A stretch of 64,000 nucleotides of DNA. Origin: Cochleicola gelatinilyticus (GTDB lineage: Bacteria; Bacteroidota; Bacteroidia; Flavobacteriales; Flavobacteriaceae). Location: positions 310,001 through 374,000 of the forward strand of contig NZ_LRXL01000026.1 of NCBI RefSeq assembly GCF_001637325.1. The letters are read 5' to 3'. Positions within the stretch are counted from its first letter, which is position 1. Every line of letters starts with the position of its first letter. The position numbers were made by a program, and so were the translations under genes. Below, in pieces: positions 18,729-28,212 of this stretch. Under the pieces are notes generated by a model. It had not been told where the DNA came from. It did no database searches and saw only the letters and a list, made by a program, of their open reading frames with translations.

Positions 18729-19676
18729 TTGAACAAGACATTCTACAGCAACGGAAAATTATTACTCACCGGAGAGTACCTTGTGCTCGATGGTGCTACT
18801 GCTTTATCGATCCCCACTCGCTATGGGCAATCGTTAAAGATACACACTTCGGAAAGTGACCTACTTCATTGGAAAAGTTTCGACATACATAATGCTATTT
18901 GGTTTGAAGCAACATTTAAAAATAATGGTACTACCTTTCAATTACATACCTGCGCAGATACGTATCTAGAGACCGCTAAAACTCTATTGAATATATTAAA
19001 TATCGCACGAAAATTAAACCCTGCTTTTCTTCAGACAAACACTGGATATCAAATTTCTACACACTTAGATTTTCCCCGTAATTGGGGTCTGGGCACTTCC
19101 TCAACTCTTATAAATAATATCGCACAGTGGGCACAGGTTGATGCTTTTACGTTGCTTCAAAAAAGCTTTGGAGGTAGTGGTTACGACATTGCTTCTGCGC
19201 AGTGTAATGCCCCCATTTTATATGAAGTAAGTGAAAATGCAAGTACCTTTAGAGAAGTGCATCTTCCTTGGGAATTTACCGATTCGCTTTTTTTTATTTA
19301 TTTAAATGAAAAAAAGGACAGTAAAGAAGGAATTGCCCACTATCGGAAAACGACGGTTTCAGAAAAGCAAATTGAATACATATCTGATCTTAGCAAAAAA
19401 TTATTGTTGTGTTACACACTTTCAGAATTTGAACAACTTATTGTAGCACACGAACGGGTTGTTTCAGAAATAATTGGGCTGCCAACTCTTAAAGAAAGTA
19501 CATTTCCAGATTACCCGAATGTAGTAAAAAGCTTAGGAGCTTGGGGTGGTGATTTCTTTCTTGCGACAGGCACGAAAACTACCCTAAATTATTTTAGAGA
19601 AAAAGGATTTGAAACAATCGTTCCATTTTCAGAAATGATTAAAAAAGCGAGGTTAAATAATTCTCTTTTACAATAA
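18729..19676 (+). CDS. GYDIA family GHMP kinase (mevalonate-pathway kinase candidate)
   Basis: This belongs to the GHMP kinase superfamily and carries the family-naming motif GGSGYDIASAQ near residue 146. The start region GKLLLTGEYLVLDGATAL is typical of mevalonate and phosphomevalonate kinases. The glycine/serine-rich ATP loop is NWGLGTSSTLI (about residues 118-128). The start codon is TTG, two bases after the mvaA stop. Linkage to HMG-CoA reductase suggests phosphorylation of mevalonate or phosphomevalonate, but the exact substrate is not determined. The operon ends at the terminator at 19704-19738. Confidence 0.88.
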   Translation: MNKTFYSNGKLLLTGEYLVLDGATALSIPTRYGQSLKIHTSESDLLHWKSFDIHNAIWFEATFKNNGTTFQLHTCADTYLETAKTLLNILNIARKLNPAFLQTNTGYQISTHLDFPRNWGLGTSSTLINNIAQWAQVDAFTLLQKSFGGSGYDIASAQCNAPILYEVSENASTFREVHLPWEFTDSLFFIYLNEKKDSKEGIAHYRKTTVSEKQIEYISDLSKKLLLCYTLSEFEQLIVAHERVVSEIIGLPTLKESTFPDYPNVVKSLGAWGGDFFLATGTKTTLNYFREKGFETIVPFSEMIKKARLNNSLLQ

Positions 19677-19703
19677 AGACTGCCTTGCGAGGGTATTAAA
19701 ATA

Positions 19704-19738
19704 AAAAAATCCTCTTCTAAAAAAGAAGAGGATTTTTT
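19704..19738. terminator. Bidirectional terminator between convergent genes
   Basis: The stem ATCCTCTTCT (19709-19718) pairs with AGAAGAGGAT (19724-19733), flanked by an A-run on the left and a T-run on the right. It can end both the GHMP kinase transcript and the reverse-strand foldase operon. Confidence 0.88.
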
Positions 19739-19761
19739 ATGGTTTTTAACGCCTAGCCCTA

Positions 19762-21867
19762 TTAAAAGAAGGTTGCACGATTATCATCAATCTCAGCATT
19801 TTTCTTTAAAGCACGATATACATTATTAATAACAACAGGACTTGTAGCAGTATTTAATTTATTAGTATAAGCTACGTAGTTATCTAATTTAGGAGCTTCG
19901 TTTACCGCAGTAACTCGTACTTTATATACCCCTAATTTTCCATCAATTAATCCAGTAGTTTCTCCTGCTTTTTTACCAAAAGCTGCACCTACAACTTTAG
20001 GTTCGCTTCCCGCACCTGGTATCGTTGGAGCTGCCATAGTTACCGCTGTTGCATTTTGAACAGAAACTCCTTGCGAACTTGCTATAGCTTGAAGTTCGTC
20101 TCCAGAAATACCTTCACGAATTTTCTTAGCTTTTTTCTGATTTCTTAGTATTGGAGTTACTTTAGCTGACGCCTCTGAAACACTCATTAAACCCTTTGGA
20201 CTCTTGCGTGTTATCTGCGCAATTACATAACCATTAGGTACATTGAAACGCTTAACATCACCAACTTTTGCGTCTTCTCCAAATGCCCATGAAACTATTG
20301 TTCTGTTATTTCCAATACCTGGAATTGTAGCATCCATTCTTCCGATTTTATTTACTGGCCTTGGAGAAACATTTTGTGCTTTAGCAACTTCTACGAAATC
20401 TCCTTTTTGAGACGCTACTTCAAATTTTGTAGCATTCGCAAATACTTCGTTTATAGTTTTTTCTGAAGCTTCGATCTCTTTAGTAAGTTTTGCAACTTTA
20501 ATTGCTTTTTGCATATTCTTTTGATCTTCCACTTTTACAACATGATATCCAAAATCTGTTTCTACAACACCAACCGTTCCGGCTTTGTTATCGATTGTAA
20601 ATGCATCAAATTCTGGTACCATTCTTCCCGGTGCATTGTATCCAAGATCACCTCCTTTATCTTTATTAGATAAATCGTCTGAAAATTTTCCAGCTAATTC
20701 TGCAAATTTTGCGTCATCTCGTTTTACTACGGTAAGAATACTATCGGCTAGTTTCTTAGCATCTTCTTTAGTACGAGTCACATCTGGAGTTGCTCTTAAA
20801 GTACCTTCATAACGAATTAAAATATGCTTCGACTGAATTGAATCGGGCAATTGCTTTACCTCAAGTACTTTCGTGATGTTGTATGAGTTGTTTAATTGGT
20901 ACGGTCCGTAAATTCCCCCTTTGTCTAAAGCGAAAATATTATCTGCTACTGTTGGAGGTAAGTCTTTTTTAAACCACCATCTATCAACAAAACCAGTATC
21001 TGAATTAGAATTAATGTATGCTTCATTATCTGTGGCATTTCTAAAACCAGGGATGGTATCGGTTCCTTCGATACGATCTTCTAGCAAAGAAGCCATTTCC
21101 CCTTTAAAACCATCGATGTCTGCCTGTGAAGGCTCTTCAGTAAAAGACACATACTGAATATCACGCTGTGCTTCTACTTCGAATTCTGAAGCATGATTTT
21201 TTACATATGTTTGAATCTCTTCATTACTTACCGCAACATCAGCATCTGGAATTTTTGAATAAGGAACATATACATATTCCATATTAATTTTATTGTTCTC
21301 GAAACGATATGCCTGTTCTCCATCTGCCATAGTACCACCCATTCCTGCTTTAATCATGTTGTAATAGGTAGTTTGAAGCAACGTTTGTGCAGTATTCGTT
21401 TCAAAATCCAACCATTGCTGATACAGTTGTGGTGAATTTTGTTTTACATCGGCAATATACTCCTGCATTTTTCCTTCATCGAAAAGACCTGCCTCATTTT
21501 GAAAGGTAGGATTGTTTGCTAAACTAGTTCTAAGTGCATTATTAATTTGCTCCTTTTCTACTGTTAAACCAAGTTCCTCGAATTGCTCTTCTAGCAATAC
21601 GCGACGTACTTCACGCTCCCAAACAGAATTCATTGCTTGTGTTGCATTCGCATTAGGCCCTAAGTTACGTTGTTGTAACTCTACTTGCTGCATAAAATCC
21701 TCGCGTGGAAGATCTATACCATTCACTGTACCAACCGTAGTTTGGTCTTTCTGTGAAGAAAATCCGCCGTTACGAATCACGTCTGCAAGGACAAAAGAAA
21801 ATAATGCCAAAGCGATAATGATGATCAAAAATACCGATCGTTGTCTAATTTTGTTTAAAACTGCCAT
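19762..21867 (-). CDS. Membrane-anchored peptidylprolyl isomerase / foldase, PpiD-SurA type
   Basis: The protein helps outer-membrane and periplasmic proteins fold. It has one N-terminal membrane helix (residues 12-29), a SurA_N_3 chaperone region (to about 330) and one clear parvulin domain (about residues 345-455, SKHILIRYEG to GYHVVKVED). A long C-terminal region (about 460-700) may hold degenerate parvulin-like folds. The architecture resembles PpiD. It is the last gene of the coaX-to-foldase reverse-strand run, 192 bases after the CBS protein, so it may also have its own promoter. Confidence 0.9.
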   Translation of the reverse strand: MAVLNKIRQRSVFLIIIIALALFSFVLADVIRNGGFSSQKDQTTVGTVNGIDLPREDFMQQVELQQRNLGPNANATQAMNSVWEREVRRVLLEEQFEELGLTVEKEQINNALRTSLANNPTFQNEAGLFDEGKMQEYIADVKQNSPQLYQQWLDFETNTAQTLLQTTYYNMIKAGMGGTMADGEQAYRFENNKINMEYVYVPYSKIPDADVAVSNEEIQTYVKNHASEFEVEAQRDIQYVSFTEEPSQADIDGFKGEMASLLEDRIEGTDTIPGFRNATDNEAYINSNSDTGFVDRWWFKKDLPPTVADNIFALDKGGIYGPYQLNNSYNITKVLEVKQLPDSIQSKHILIRYEGTLRATPDVTRTKEDAKKLADSILTVVKRDDAKFAELAGKFSDDLSNKDKGGDLGYNAPGRMVPEFDAFTIDNKAGTVGVVETDFGYHVVKVEDQKNMQKAIKVAKLTKEIEASEKTINEVFANATKFEVASQKGDFVEVAKAQNVSPRPVNKIGRMDATIPGIGNNRTIVSWAFGEDAKVGDVKRFNVPNGYVIAQITRKSPKGLMSVSEASAKVTPILRNQKKAKKIREGISGDELQAIASSQGVSVQNATAVTMAAPTIPGAGSEPKVVGAAFGKKAGETTGLIDGKLGVYKVRVTAVNEAPKLDNYVAYTNKLNTATSPVVINNVYRALKKNAEIDDNRATFF

Positions 21868-22059
21868 CTGTCGTTTTTATTTAACTGCGCTTGTAAAGTA
21901 TTCCTATTCAAGCGGTATGTGTTCTATATTCCCAAAAATTTGAAATTGAAGTTTCTAAATCTTTTGGGGTTTATTTTTATGTATTAAGGGGGCGAAAATA
22001 CCATTTTCCTACCATTAATAAAAAAGTTAATTTGAAAAAATGAAGGAAATGCAAAAAAA

Positions 22060-23313
22060 TTAGTCTTCGGAAGTATTTTTAACCTCGACCAATTCTATTT
22101 TTGTATTTGAAACTTCAAGAACCGTAAAGGTATACCCCTCAATTTCAACCTGTTCCCCTTGATCTGGGATTTGCTCTGTAAAGTTGACAATCATTCCTCC
22201 AAGGGTTTCATAAGTTTCACTTTCTGGAAGATTGAGTTTGTACATTTCATTGAGATAATCGACCTCCAACCGCGCGGAAAATTTAAAATGATTCTCTTTT
22301 AACTCCTCTTCAATAAGTTCGACACTATCGTGTTCGTCTTCAATTTCACCGAAGAGTTCTTCTATAATATCTTCAACCGTAATAATTCCCGAAGTCCCAC
22401 CGTATTCATCTATAACTACAGCAATACTTTTTCTTTTTTTACTAAGGATATTCAATACATCTTTTGCTAACATTGTCTCAGGAACAAAATTCACTGGCAT
22501 TAGTACTTTTTTTAACGATGTAGGCTTTTTAAATAATTCGAACGAATGTACATATCCCAAAATATCATCGATGTTTTCGTTGTACACAAGCACTTTTGAA
22601 AGTCCCGTATCGGTAAATAATTTCCCTAGCTCTTTAGGAGAAGTAGCAATATCTACAGCAACGATCTCTGTGCGAGGAATCATGGCTTCTCTCGATTTTA
22701 CTTCAGAAAAATCTAATGCATTCTGAAAGATTTGAATCTCGGAATCCATCTCCTCATCGGTTTCCACACTGTCCATTTGTTCGCTAATGTAGTTTCCGAG
22801 TTCAATTTTACTGAAGCTTAATTGCACAATATCACCTTCAGTTTTAAAAAAGATCTTCAGAACCAGGTCTGATATCCAGATAATAAATTCAGAAATAAGA
22901 GAAAAGAACACATAGAAGAAATAGGCAGGAACCGCGAATATCTTAACAAGGTCGTTTGCATAAATCTGAAAGAAAACTTTTGGAAGAAACTCTGCCGTTA
23001 ATAATATAACCAAGGTAGAGATCACGGTTTGGATTAACAATCCTGTAAATCCCTCAAAAGGAAAGTACTGAACGAGCAGATCGCCCATATAGAACCCGTA
23101 AACAACCAGCGCAATATTATTTCCCACAAGCATGGTGGCAATAAATTTTGAAGGCCGGTTGGTTATTTTTTGAAGCACACCTGCTAAGAAATTATTTTGC
23201 TTTTTTTCAATTTCTATATGAATCTTATTAGAAGAAACATATGCAATCTCCATTCCTGAAAAAAAAGCGGAAAAGAGTAAAGACAATACAATAATGATCA
23301 GGCTTACTTCCAT
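22060..23313 (-). CDS. Hemolysin-family CNNM/CBS membrane protein (CorC-like)
   Basis: This 417-residue protein has an N-terminal DUF21/CNNM transmembrane domain (residues 1-165), a CBS pair (about residues 200-320, including MIPRTEIVAVD and VIDEYGGTSGIITVEDIIEE) and a C-terminal CorC_HlyC transporter-associated domain (about 335-410). Family members take part in magnesium or cobalt export. The hemolysin name is historical. GldE, a gliding-motility member of the same family, is an alternative, but there is no gldD or ssb nearby to support it. Confidence 0.9.
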   Translation of the reverse strand: MEVSLIIIVLSLLFSAFFSGMEIAYVSSNKIHIEIEKKQNNFLAGVLQKITNRPSKFIATMLVGNNIALVVYGFYMGDLLVQYFPFEGFTGLLIQTVISTLVILLTAEFLPKVFFQIYANDLVKIFAVPAYFFYVFFSLISEFIIWISDLVLKIFFKTEGDIVQLSFSKIELGNYISEQMDSVETDEEMDSEIQIFQNALDFSEVKSREAMIPRTEIVAVDIATSPKELGKLFTDTGLSKVLVYNENIDDILGYVHSFELFKKPTSLKKVLMPVNFVPETMLAKDVLNILSKKRKSIAVVIDEYGGTSGIITVEDIIEELFGEIEDEHDSVELIEEELKENHFKFSARLEVDYLNEMYKLNLPESETYETLGGMIVNFTEQIPDQGEQVEIEGYTFTVLEVSNTKIELVEVKNTSED

Positions 23314-23348
23314 AGATGAATTCTGAAGTTAACATTCAGAATTGTAAT

Positions 23349-23546
23349 TTATTTTTTATAACGTTCTTCCATGTTTTTACGAAATCTTCTTTTAAAGAAA
23401 AACATGAACACAGCAACTACTGCAAAGAAAGCGAATAAATAGGCACGGGTTCTGTTTTCGTACCAGTTTGTATACACTAAATATAGAGAAAATGCTGCCA
23501 TGACAAGATATGCATATTCAAAAAGTTGATAAATTTTAGTTCTCAT
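23349..23546 (-). CDS. Small two-helix membrane protein
   Basis: This 65-residue protein has two predicted membrane helices (about residues 8-26 and 34-52) followed by a basic tail (FFKRRFRKNMEERYKK). It overlaps the end of lptC by 11 bases, which implies translational coupling, and precedes the CBS protein gene. I do not recognise a named family. Its conserved place after lptC hints at an envelope function. Confidence 0.75.
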   Translation of the reverse strand: MRTKIYQLFEYAYLVMAAFSLYLVYTNWYENRTRAYLFAFFAVVAVFMFFFKRRFRKNMEERYKK

Positions 23547-24111
23547 CGTTATTTTCTTTTGTTTCTACTAGTTGAACTCCTTCGTTCTTTCGAGATAAAA
23601 AGTTAGTAAAATCTTCGTTAGAATCAAAACGAGCACCGTCGTTATAGGAGCCATCTTTAAATTTAATTCGATAGGGTTGATCTGTAAATACCCATTGATT
23701 TTTTTGATCCCAATACAATTGTTCTGCTTCTAGCACAAGACTATCGCTTGTAACTAATTTTACATTCTTGCGAAGATCTACCATATCGGTACCATCGAAA
23801 CGAATGGCATAATCTGAGGTAATCGTACTTTTCTTATTGTCCTTATCCCAAAATCTTACTTCAACGCCTTCGGGAAATTCTTGGTAGGGAAATTCATAAT
23901 TTGAAAAATCGAGTAATCGAGGTGCAAGTAAATTGGTTACAACCTTACCCGAGTCGGTATATTTTAAATTAATAGCAGTGCCTTCTGCAAGCGGGGCCTC
24001 ATCGGCTAAGCTAAGACGTTGCTTGTCTTTATAACTTCCGTCACATGCAAAAAGCGTGATGATACTAATGAGTATCATCACGCCCTTATACATATGTTTA
24101 TGAGTTTGCAT
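23536..24111 (-). CDS. lptC: LPS export ABC transporter periplasmic protein LptC
   Basis: LptC passes lipopolysaccharide from LptBFG to LptA across the periplasm. The 191-residue protein has an N-terminal lipoprotein-type signal (MILISIITLFAC) and a beta-rich body containing DKDNKKSTITSDYAIRFDG, the region that resembles LptC/OstA-fold proteins of Bacteroidota. An internal ATG at 24093 (MYKGVMIL) would also give a complete signal. The gene lies two bases after a TPR protein gene and overlaps the next small gene by 11 bases. Confidence 0.85.
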   Translation of the reverse strand: MQTHKHMYKGVMILISIITLFACDGSYKDKQRLSLADEAPLAEGTAINLKYTDSGKVVTNLLAPRLLDFSNYEFPYQEFPEGVEVRFWDKDNKKSTITSDYAIRFDGTDMVDLRKNVKLVTSDSLVLEAEQLYWDQKNQWVFTDQPYRIKFKDGSYNDGARFDSNEDFTNFLSRKNEGVQLVETKENNDEN

Positions 24112-24113
24112 TC

Positions 24114-25478
24114 TTATAGGTTAGGAACTCGTACGCTTCCACCAACCCAGCATCCGCTAAAGCTTACTGTCTTTCCTTGCATCCCTGCATTAAAGATATC
24201 ACTTTTACTAGGAGCTCTCTGTCGGTAACTACTCGCTGCCGAACGAGCGTTTGATGCCAATGAAGGATCTACACGAGCCGCTTTGTCTGCAAATTCTGCT
24301 GCCTTCCAGTTGATAGCTCTTTTCTCGAATGGAGTAGCTCCACAACTGTTAGAACTTGAACCAATCATTTGCGCTATCTTTAAATATGCGATACCTGCAG
24401 ATGGCTTAGCTTCAACTTGCTTTAAGTAATAACTTCTAGCTGAACCGTAACTTCCTTTCTTACGAAAGTTTTCAGCAATACTGTAATACACTCTAGCCTT
24501 ATCGTTAGAATTTGTTTCTAAGTCGGCTGCTTGATTATAGTACTCTAAGGCTTTACTTGAGTTTCCATCTTTATCCGCTAATTTCCCTAAGTAATAAGCT
24601 GATTTTGCTGAAGGCTCTAAATTGTGTAATTGCTGCACCATTTTAAAGAACATAGGTGTATCACAATCTTTTGCACTTAATTTTCCAGCTGAGCTTTTTA
24701 ACCACTGTACATCGTTCTTTTTGTTTTCAAAATCACGCTCATACATTGGGATTAAGTTAGGGCAATCGGCAAGAATTCCTAATTTACCATTCACACTCCC
24801 TTTTACTTTACTATAAGCCCCTAAGTTTGTTTCTGCAGCTTTTTTAAATTTTTGCTCCTTAGAATTTAGAGCAGTTCCTGCGTCTTCTTTTTCAATGATA
24901 GGAGTTAATCTTTTCGCAAGATCATTCTCTTCGTTCTCTAATTTTTCAATAAGAGTATCATAAAGATTAAAAACATCTTGAATATCCATTTGCCCCTCTT
25001 TTTGAAGATCTACTCCTAGAGAGAAATACGTATAAATACTTTTAGGACTTGTAAAACTTTCGCTGTCTTTTTTAAAGGCGTCATCGAAAGCTTTAAACTG
25101 CTCCATTTTAGTACCCATATCATTATCATACTTCACTTGCGCTATATCTGCTAACACATCCCCCTCTTTGGTCTTTGCTGGGAAATTTTGCAAACGCATT
25201 TGAAACGATTTAATTAGGTCATTAACTTTTGTCTTATCTCCTTTTTCTATAAAATGTTTAAACATTCGTTCAGCGTACTGATATGTAGCTAAACTATATT
25301 TAGGACATTCATTAACGACTTTTTCGTAATGAGGTAGCGCAGCTTCGTAGTTTTTTGCTTTGGCTGGTTCAACAAATAATGATAGTGTTGCTGCACAGTC
25401 ATCTGGCGCTTGTGCTTTTACATTTCCACCAAGTGCACAAAACAGCATAGTGCATAGTAAAATTACTTTCGTTTTCAT
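24114..25478 (-). CDS. Exported tetratricopeptide-repeat protein
   Basis: This 454-residue protein has a signal peptide (residues 1-22, GGNVKAQ) and helical repeats. Clear TPR units lie at about residues 290-400, for example SAYYLGKLADKDGNSSKALE followed by ARVYYSIAENFRKKGSYGSA. Several cysteines (residues about 28, 54, 240 and 270, and one near the C-terminus in SFSGCWVGG) are unusual for a TPR protein and may form disulfides. It belongs to the coaX-OMP-TPR-lptC operon. A role in outer-membrane or LPS assembly is inferred from context only. Confidence 0.8.
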   Translation of the reverse strand: MKTKVILLCTMLFCALGGNVKAQAPDDCAATLSLFVEPAKAKNYEAALPHYEKVVNECPKYSLATYQYAERMFKHFIEKGDKTKVNDLIKSFQMRLQNFPAKTKEGDVLADIAQVKYDNDMGTKMEQFKAFDDAFKKDSESFTSPKSIYTYFSLGVDLQKEGQMDIQDVFNLYDTLIEKLENEENDLAKRLTPIIEKEDAGTALNSKEQKFKKAAETNLGAYSKVKGSVNGKLGILADCPNLIPMYERDFENKKNDVQWLKSSAGKLSAKDCDTPMFFKMVQQLHNLEPSAKSAYYLGKLADKDGNSSKALEYYNQAADLETNSNDKARVYYSIAENFRKKGSYGSARSYYLKQVEAKPSAGIAYLKIAQMIGSSSNSCGATPFEKRAINWKAAEFADKAARVDPSLASNARSAASSYRQRAPSKSDIFNAGMQGKTVSFSGCWVGGSVRVPNL

Positions 25479-25498
25479 AATGTTAAGTGTTTATTATA

Positions 25499-26746
25499 TT
25501 AATCTATGTATCTTTTTTCGAACCATTTGTCGTTAAGAGACAAACTTAAGAAAACATTGAAAAAATTCTCTTGTACTAAACCACTATTTGTAGTTCCTCG
25601 TTGTCCGTACTCGAAACCGAGGTTTGCATTTGAGAACAATCTTCCAACAGGTAATCCTACTCCAAAAGATATGCCAAACTCGTTAATCTCTTCGCCACGC
25701 ACGGTAATTCCTGTCTCTTCCATTCTAAATCCTCCCCGATATACGATTCTTTTCGCGTAATTACCAAAAGAATTATAATTGGGGATATAATACCCACCTA
25801 ACCTAATCTTTGTAGCATCATTAAATGAAACATCATCGATATCCAGAGCACGATTTGTAAAATTACTTGTCTTTTGATCTTGATACTCCAATCCAGCAAA
25901 CCAGCTTTTAGGTTTTCCTATACCAACACCAATTGTATATTGTGAGGGGAATGTAAACTCGGTATCATCTACTGGAACATTTCTAACATCTGCTTCGGCA
26001 ATTTGCCCAGTTCCCGTGATAACAATAGCTGCTATTTCTCGGGAATTTTCTGAAGTAAAACTTGTTTCGGGAGTATAACTCAATGAAGTTGATAGTTGCA
26101 AGTTTTCTGAAACCATCGTTTTATATTGTGCTCCAAAATTATAACTAAAACCTAAAAGGTCTGAGCGATTAGACTCTCGTGTACCAAATTCAGCATCATT
26201 AATACGAGTAAAAGAATCATTTTCAATTTTTCCGAAGTTGTAGTTTGCGTCGATACCTACACTTAATTCTGGAGTAATTTTATACCCCAAATTAATAAAT
26301 GCTTTATTTAAACCACCTTCTCCTTCAAAAGTTGAAAAGCCTTCAGAGTTTTCATTTAAAACACTATATCCAACCGAACTATAAGGTATTAATCCAAAGG
26401 ACCCTCCAAATTTCGGACTTAAAGGAACTCCGACAGCCAAATAATCTAAAGTTGTAGCAGAAGTTTTTTGAGAATCGCTACTAGTTTCTTGTGTAAAAGA
26501 TTTATGACTCGCACCAACTGTGAAATTAACCAATCGCAAATCTGCAATAGAAGCAGGGTTTTGAAGGTTTAAGTGTATACTATCAGATAATATGCTAATC
26601 CCTCCCATGGATCTATTTTCGGCAGTTCCTTTAAATTTAGGAAGTCCAATACCATAATAAGAATAAGGTGAGGAGGTTCCTTCCTGTGCGAAAGTAGTAG
26701 CTCCTGTAATAACTATAAATACTGCAATTATAATATGTTTCAACAT
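25499..26746 (-). CDS. Outer-membrane beta-barrel protein, OmpP1/FadL-like
   Basis: This 415-residue protein has a signal peptide ending TFAQ. The mature N-terminus SSPYSYYGIGLPKFKG and MGGISIL resemble the start of Bacteroidota FadL-like porins. The rest consists of alternating amphipathic strands and aromatic-rich turns. It shares one base with the coaX stop (TGATG). FadL-type proteins carry hydrophobic molecules across the outer membrane, but no substrate can be given here. In this operon position it may instead be a structural protein. Confidence 0.8.
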   Translation of the reverse strand: MLKHIIIAVFIVITGATTFAQEGTSSPYSYYGIGLPKFKGTAENRSMGGISILSDSIHLNLQNPASIADLRLVNFTVGASHKSFTQETSSDSQKTSATTLDYLAVGVPLSPKFGGSFGLIPYSSVGYSVLNENSEGFSTFEGEGGLNKAFINLGYKITPELSVGIDANYNFGKIENDSFTRINDAEFGTRESNRSDLLGFSYNFGAQYKTMVSENLQLSTSLSYTPETSFTSENSREIAAIVITGTGQIAEADVRNVPVDDTEFTFPSQYTIGVGIGKPKSWFAGLEYQDQKTSNFTNRALDIDDVSFNDATKIRLGGYYIPNYNSFGNYAKRIVYRGGFRMEETGITVRGEEINEFGISFGVGLPVGRLFSNANLGFEYGQRGTTNSGLVQENFFNVFLSLSLNDKWFEKRYID

Positions 26747-27474
26747 CAGGTATTGTTATGTTCTAATATATAAAGTAAGCCTTCTAGCAAAAAATTTGAG
26801 TTGGCAAAGATGTCATTTTTTAAGCGATCTCGCAAAAAATGTGCATCTCCTCCTGTTAAAATAACTGTTAAATCGGAATACTTAATTTTATAAGCTTCAA
26901 TAAAACCATCTATTTCAAACAAAACACCATTTAAAATTCCCGAATGAATTGACGATGCTGTACTGTTCCCAACTAACATTTTAGGGACACTTGCATCTAA
27001 CAACGGTAGTTTGGCGGTAAACGTATGCAATGCATTATAGCGCATACTTATCCCAGAAGAAATCGCTCCTCCTTGATATTTATTTTCTTCTGTAATAAAA
27101 TCGTAAGTAATGCAAGTACCCGCATCTATAATTAAAACATTTTTTCTAGGGTATTGTACTGCAGCAGCACTTACCAATGCTATACGATCTACTCCTAATG
27201 TCGTGGGTGTACTGTAATTATTTATAAAGGGCACTTTAGTTGTATGTGATAACTCTAAAGTAGCGTAATAGTTACGCAAAATTTTATATTGGTGTTCTGA
27301 AAGATTTCCAACGGTAGAGACAATACACTGATTTATTGAAGGAAATTTTTCTGCCACATCTTTAAGTACGTCAAGAAAATCCTTTTTTATAAAAATTTTT
27401 TTCAGTTGGAGTGTCTTATTCTCAAACACTGCGACTTTTACAAGCGTATTTCCAACGTCAATTATTAACTTCAT
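26746..27474 (-). CDS. coaX: Type III pantothenate kinase
   Basis: CoaX phosphorylates pantothenate in the first step of coenzyme A synthesis. The 242-residue protein has the ASKHA-fold motifs: IDVGNTLVKVAVF at the N-terminus (Asp6), LGVDRIALVSAA near residue 100, IDAGTCITYDF near residue 122 and GGAISSGISMRYNALH near residue 141. It is the first gene of a reverse-strand operon continuing to lptC and beyond. The 208 bases upstream, before tRNA-Phe, are AT-rich with no gene. Confidence 0.96.
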   Translation of the reverse strand: MKLIIDVGNTLVKVAVFENKTLQLKKIFIKKDFLDVLKDVAEKFPSINQCIVSTVGNLSEHQYKILRNYYATLELSHTTKVPFINNYSTPTTLGVDRIALVSAAAVQYPRKNVLIIDAGTCITYDFITEENKYQGGAISSGISMRYNALHTFTAKLPLLDASVPKMLVGNSTASSIHSGILNGVLFEIDGFIEAYKIKYSDLTVILTGGDAHFLRDRLKNDIFANSNFLLEGLLYILEHNNT

Positions 27475-27682
27475 TTTATTTATTGAGAGGCTAAAAATAC
27501 AACATCATTGCCATGCGCATTGTTAACGGGGTATTAAATTGAAAAAAAATATCTTGTAAAATTTCGTGTATAAATTTTGCAAAAGATAAAATAGGTTTAT
27601 ATTTGCACCCTCTTACAATTACCATTGGTAGTTTATCTAAAACAAAATGGATTTTTAGGGTAAGAAAAAATATTGAAATACT

Positions 27683-27755
27683 GGTACCTTAGCTCAGTTG
27701 GTAGAGCAATGGACTGAAAATCCATGTGTCCCTGGTTCGATTCCTGGAGGTACCA
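27683..27755 (+). tRNA. tRNA-Phe (anticodon GAA)
   Basis: The 73-base cloverleaf has a seven-pair acceptor stem (GGTACCT with AGGTACC), a D-arm with GTTGGTAGAG, an anticodon stem ATGGA/TCCAT around loop CTGAAAA (anticodon GAA at 27716-27718) and a T-arm with GGTTCGATTCC. The discriminator base is A. The 3' CCA is not encoded. A terminator follows at once. Confidence 0.97.
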
Positions 27756-27756
27756 C

Positions 27757-27791
27757 AAAAACTCCCTTAACTTACGTTTTGGGAGTTTTTT
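27757..27791 (+). terminator. Rho-independent terminator after tRNA-Phe
   Basis: AAAAACTCCC (27757-27766) pairs with GGGAGTTTTTT (27781-27791). The T-run starts inside the 3' arm. It begins two bases after the tRNA, so little trailer needs processing. Confidence 0.85.
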
Positions 27792-27832
27792 GTTTTAAAT
27801 ATTTTTTTTTAATTCCGAAGTAACAGAAAAAG

Positions 27833-28054
27833 TTAAACTGTTAACCTTCCCTTTAATCGTTTTTCGATCTTTTGTTTTATTACAGTAAGCCGCTTCATAA
27901 GATCCATGATTGCTGCTTCTTTATTTTGTTTGTAAACTTCGTTTAATCCCAAAATAAGCTCTTTTGCTTTTCTTGATGCTTCAATACGCTCGCTGGTAGT
28001 TTTAAAGGTTGTTTTTTCTTGTTCGAAGCGTTCTGCTTTTTCAATAATATCCAT
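27833..28054 (-). CDS. Small predicted coiled-coil protein of unknown function
   Basis: This 73-residue, highly charged, largely helical protein has the pattern EKAERFEQEKTTFKTTSER and a basic C-terminus (KQKIEKRLKGR). I prefer the ATG at 28054 (MDIIEKAERF); an in-frame ATG at 28081 would add nine residues. There are no membrane segments or motifs. It is monocistronic next to tRNA-Phe. It is a likely real gene because of its consistent helical composition, but the function is unknown. Confidence 0.6.
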   Translation of the reverse strand: MDIIEKAERFEQEKTTFKTTSERIEASRKAKELILGLNEVYKQNKEAAIMDLMKRLTVIKQKIEKRLKGRLTV

Positions 28055-28212
28055 ATCCAAAGAATTTTTTAATCCGCCCAAAGTACAACCGTTTTAATGA
28101 TACGCCTACGGGTTAAACAAAACTTTAACACCTACTTTTCCACATTGCGCTGTTAAATAGTAAAAAAACTCCTCGAACTACCTTAAATTACTTGTATAAT
28201 TAAACTATCTGT

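Noticed and set aside
21512-21943. 143-codon open frame on the forward strand
   Set aside because: It is antisense to the N-terminal half of the PpiD-like foldase gene and reads as low-complexity Ser/Cys-rich translation.
22060-23313. Naming the CBS protein GldE
   Set aside because: GldE is a close relative, but no gldD or other gliding gene is beside it, so only the broad family name is safe.
27683-27791. Mobile element inserted at tRNA-Phe
   Set aside because: No integrase gene or repeated tRNA 3' end is found on either side within the window.
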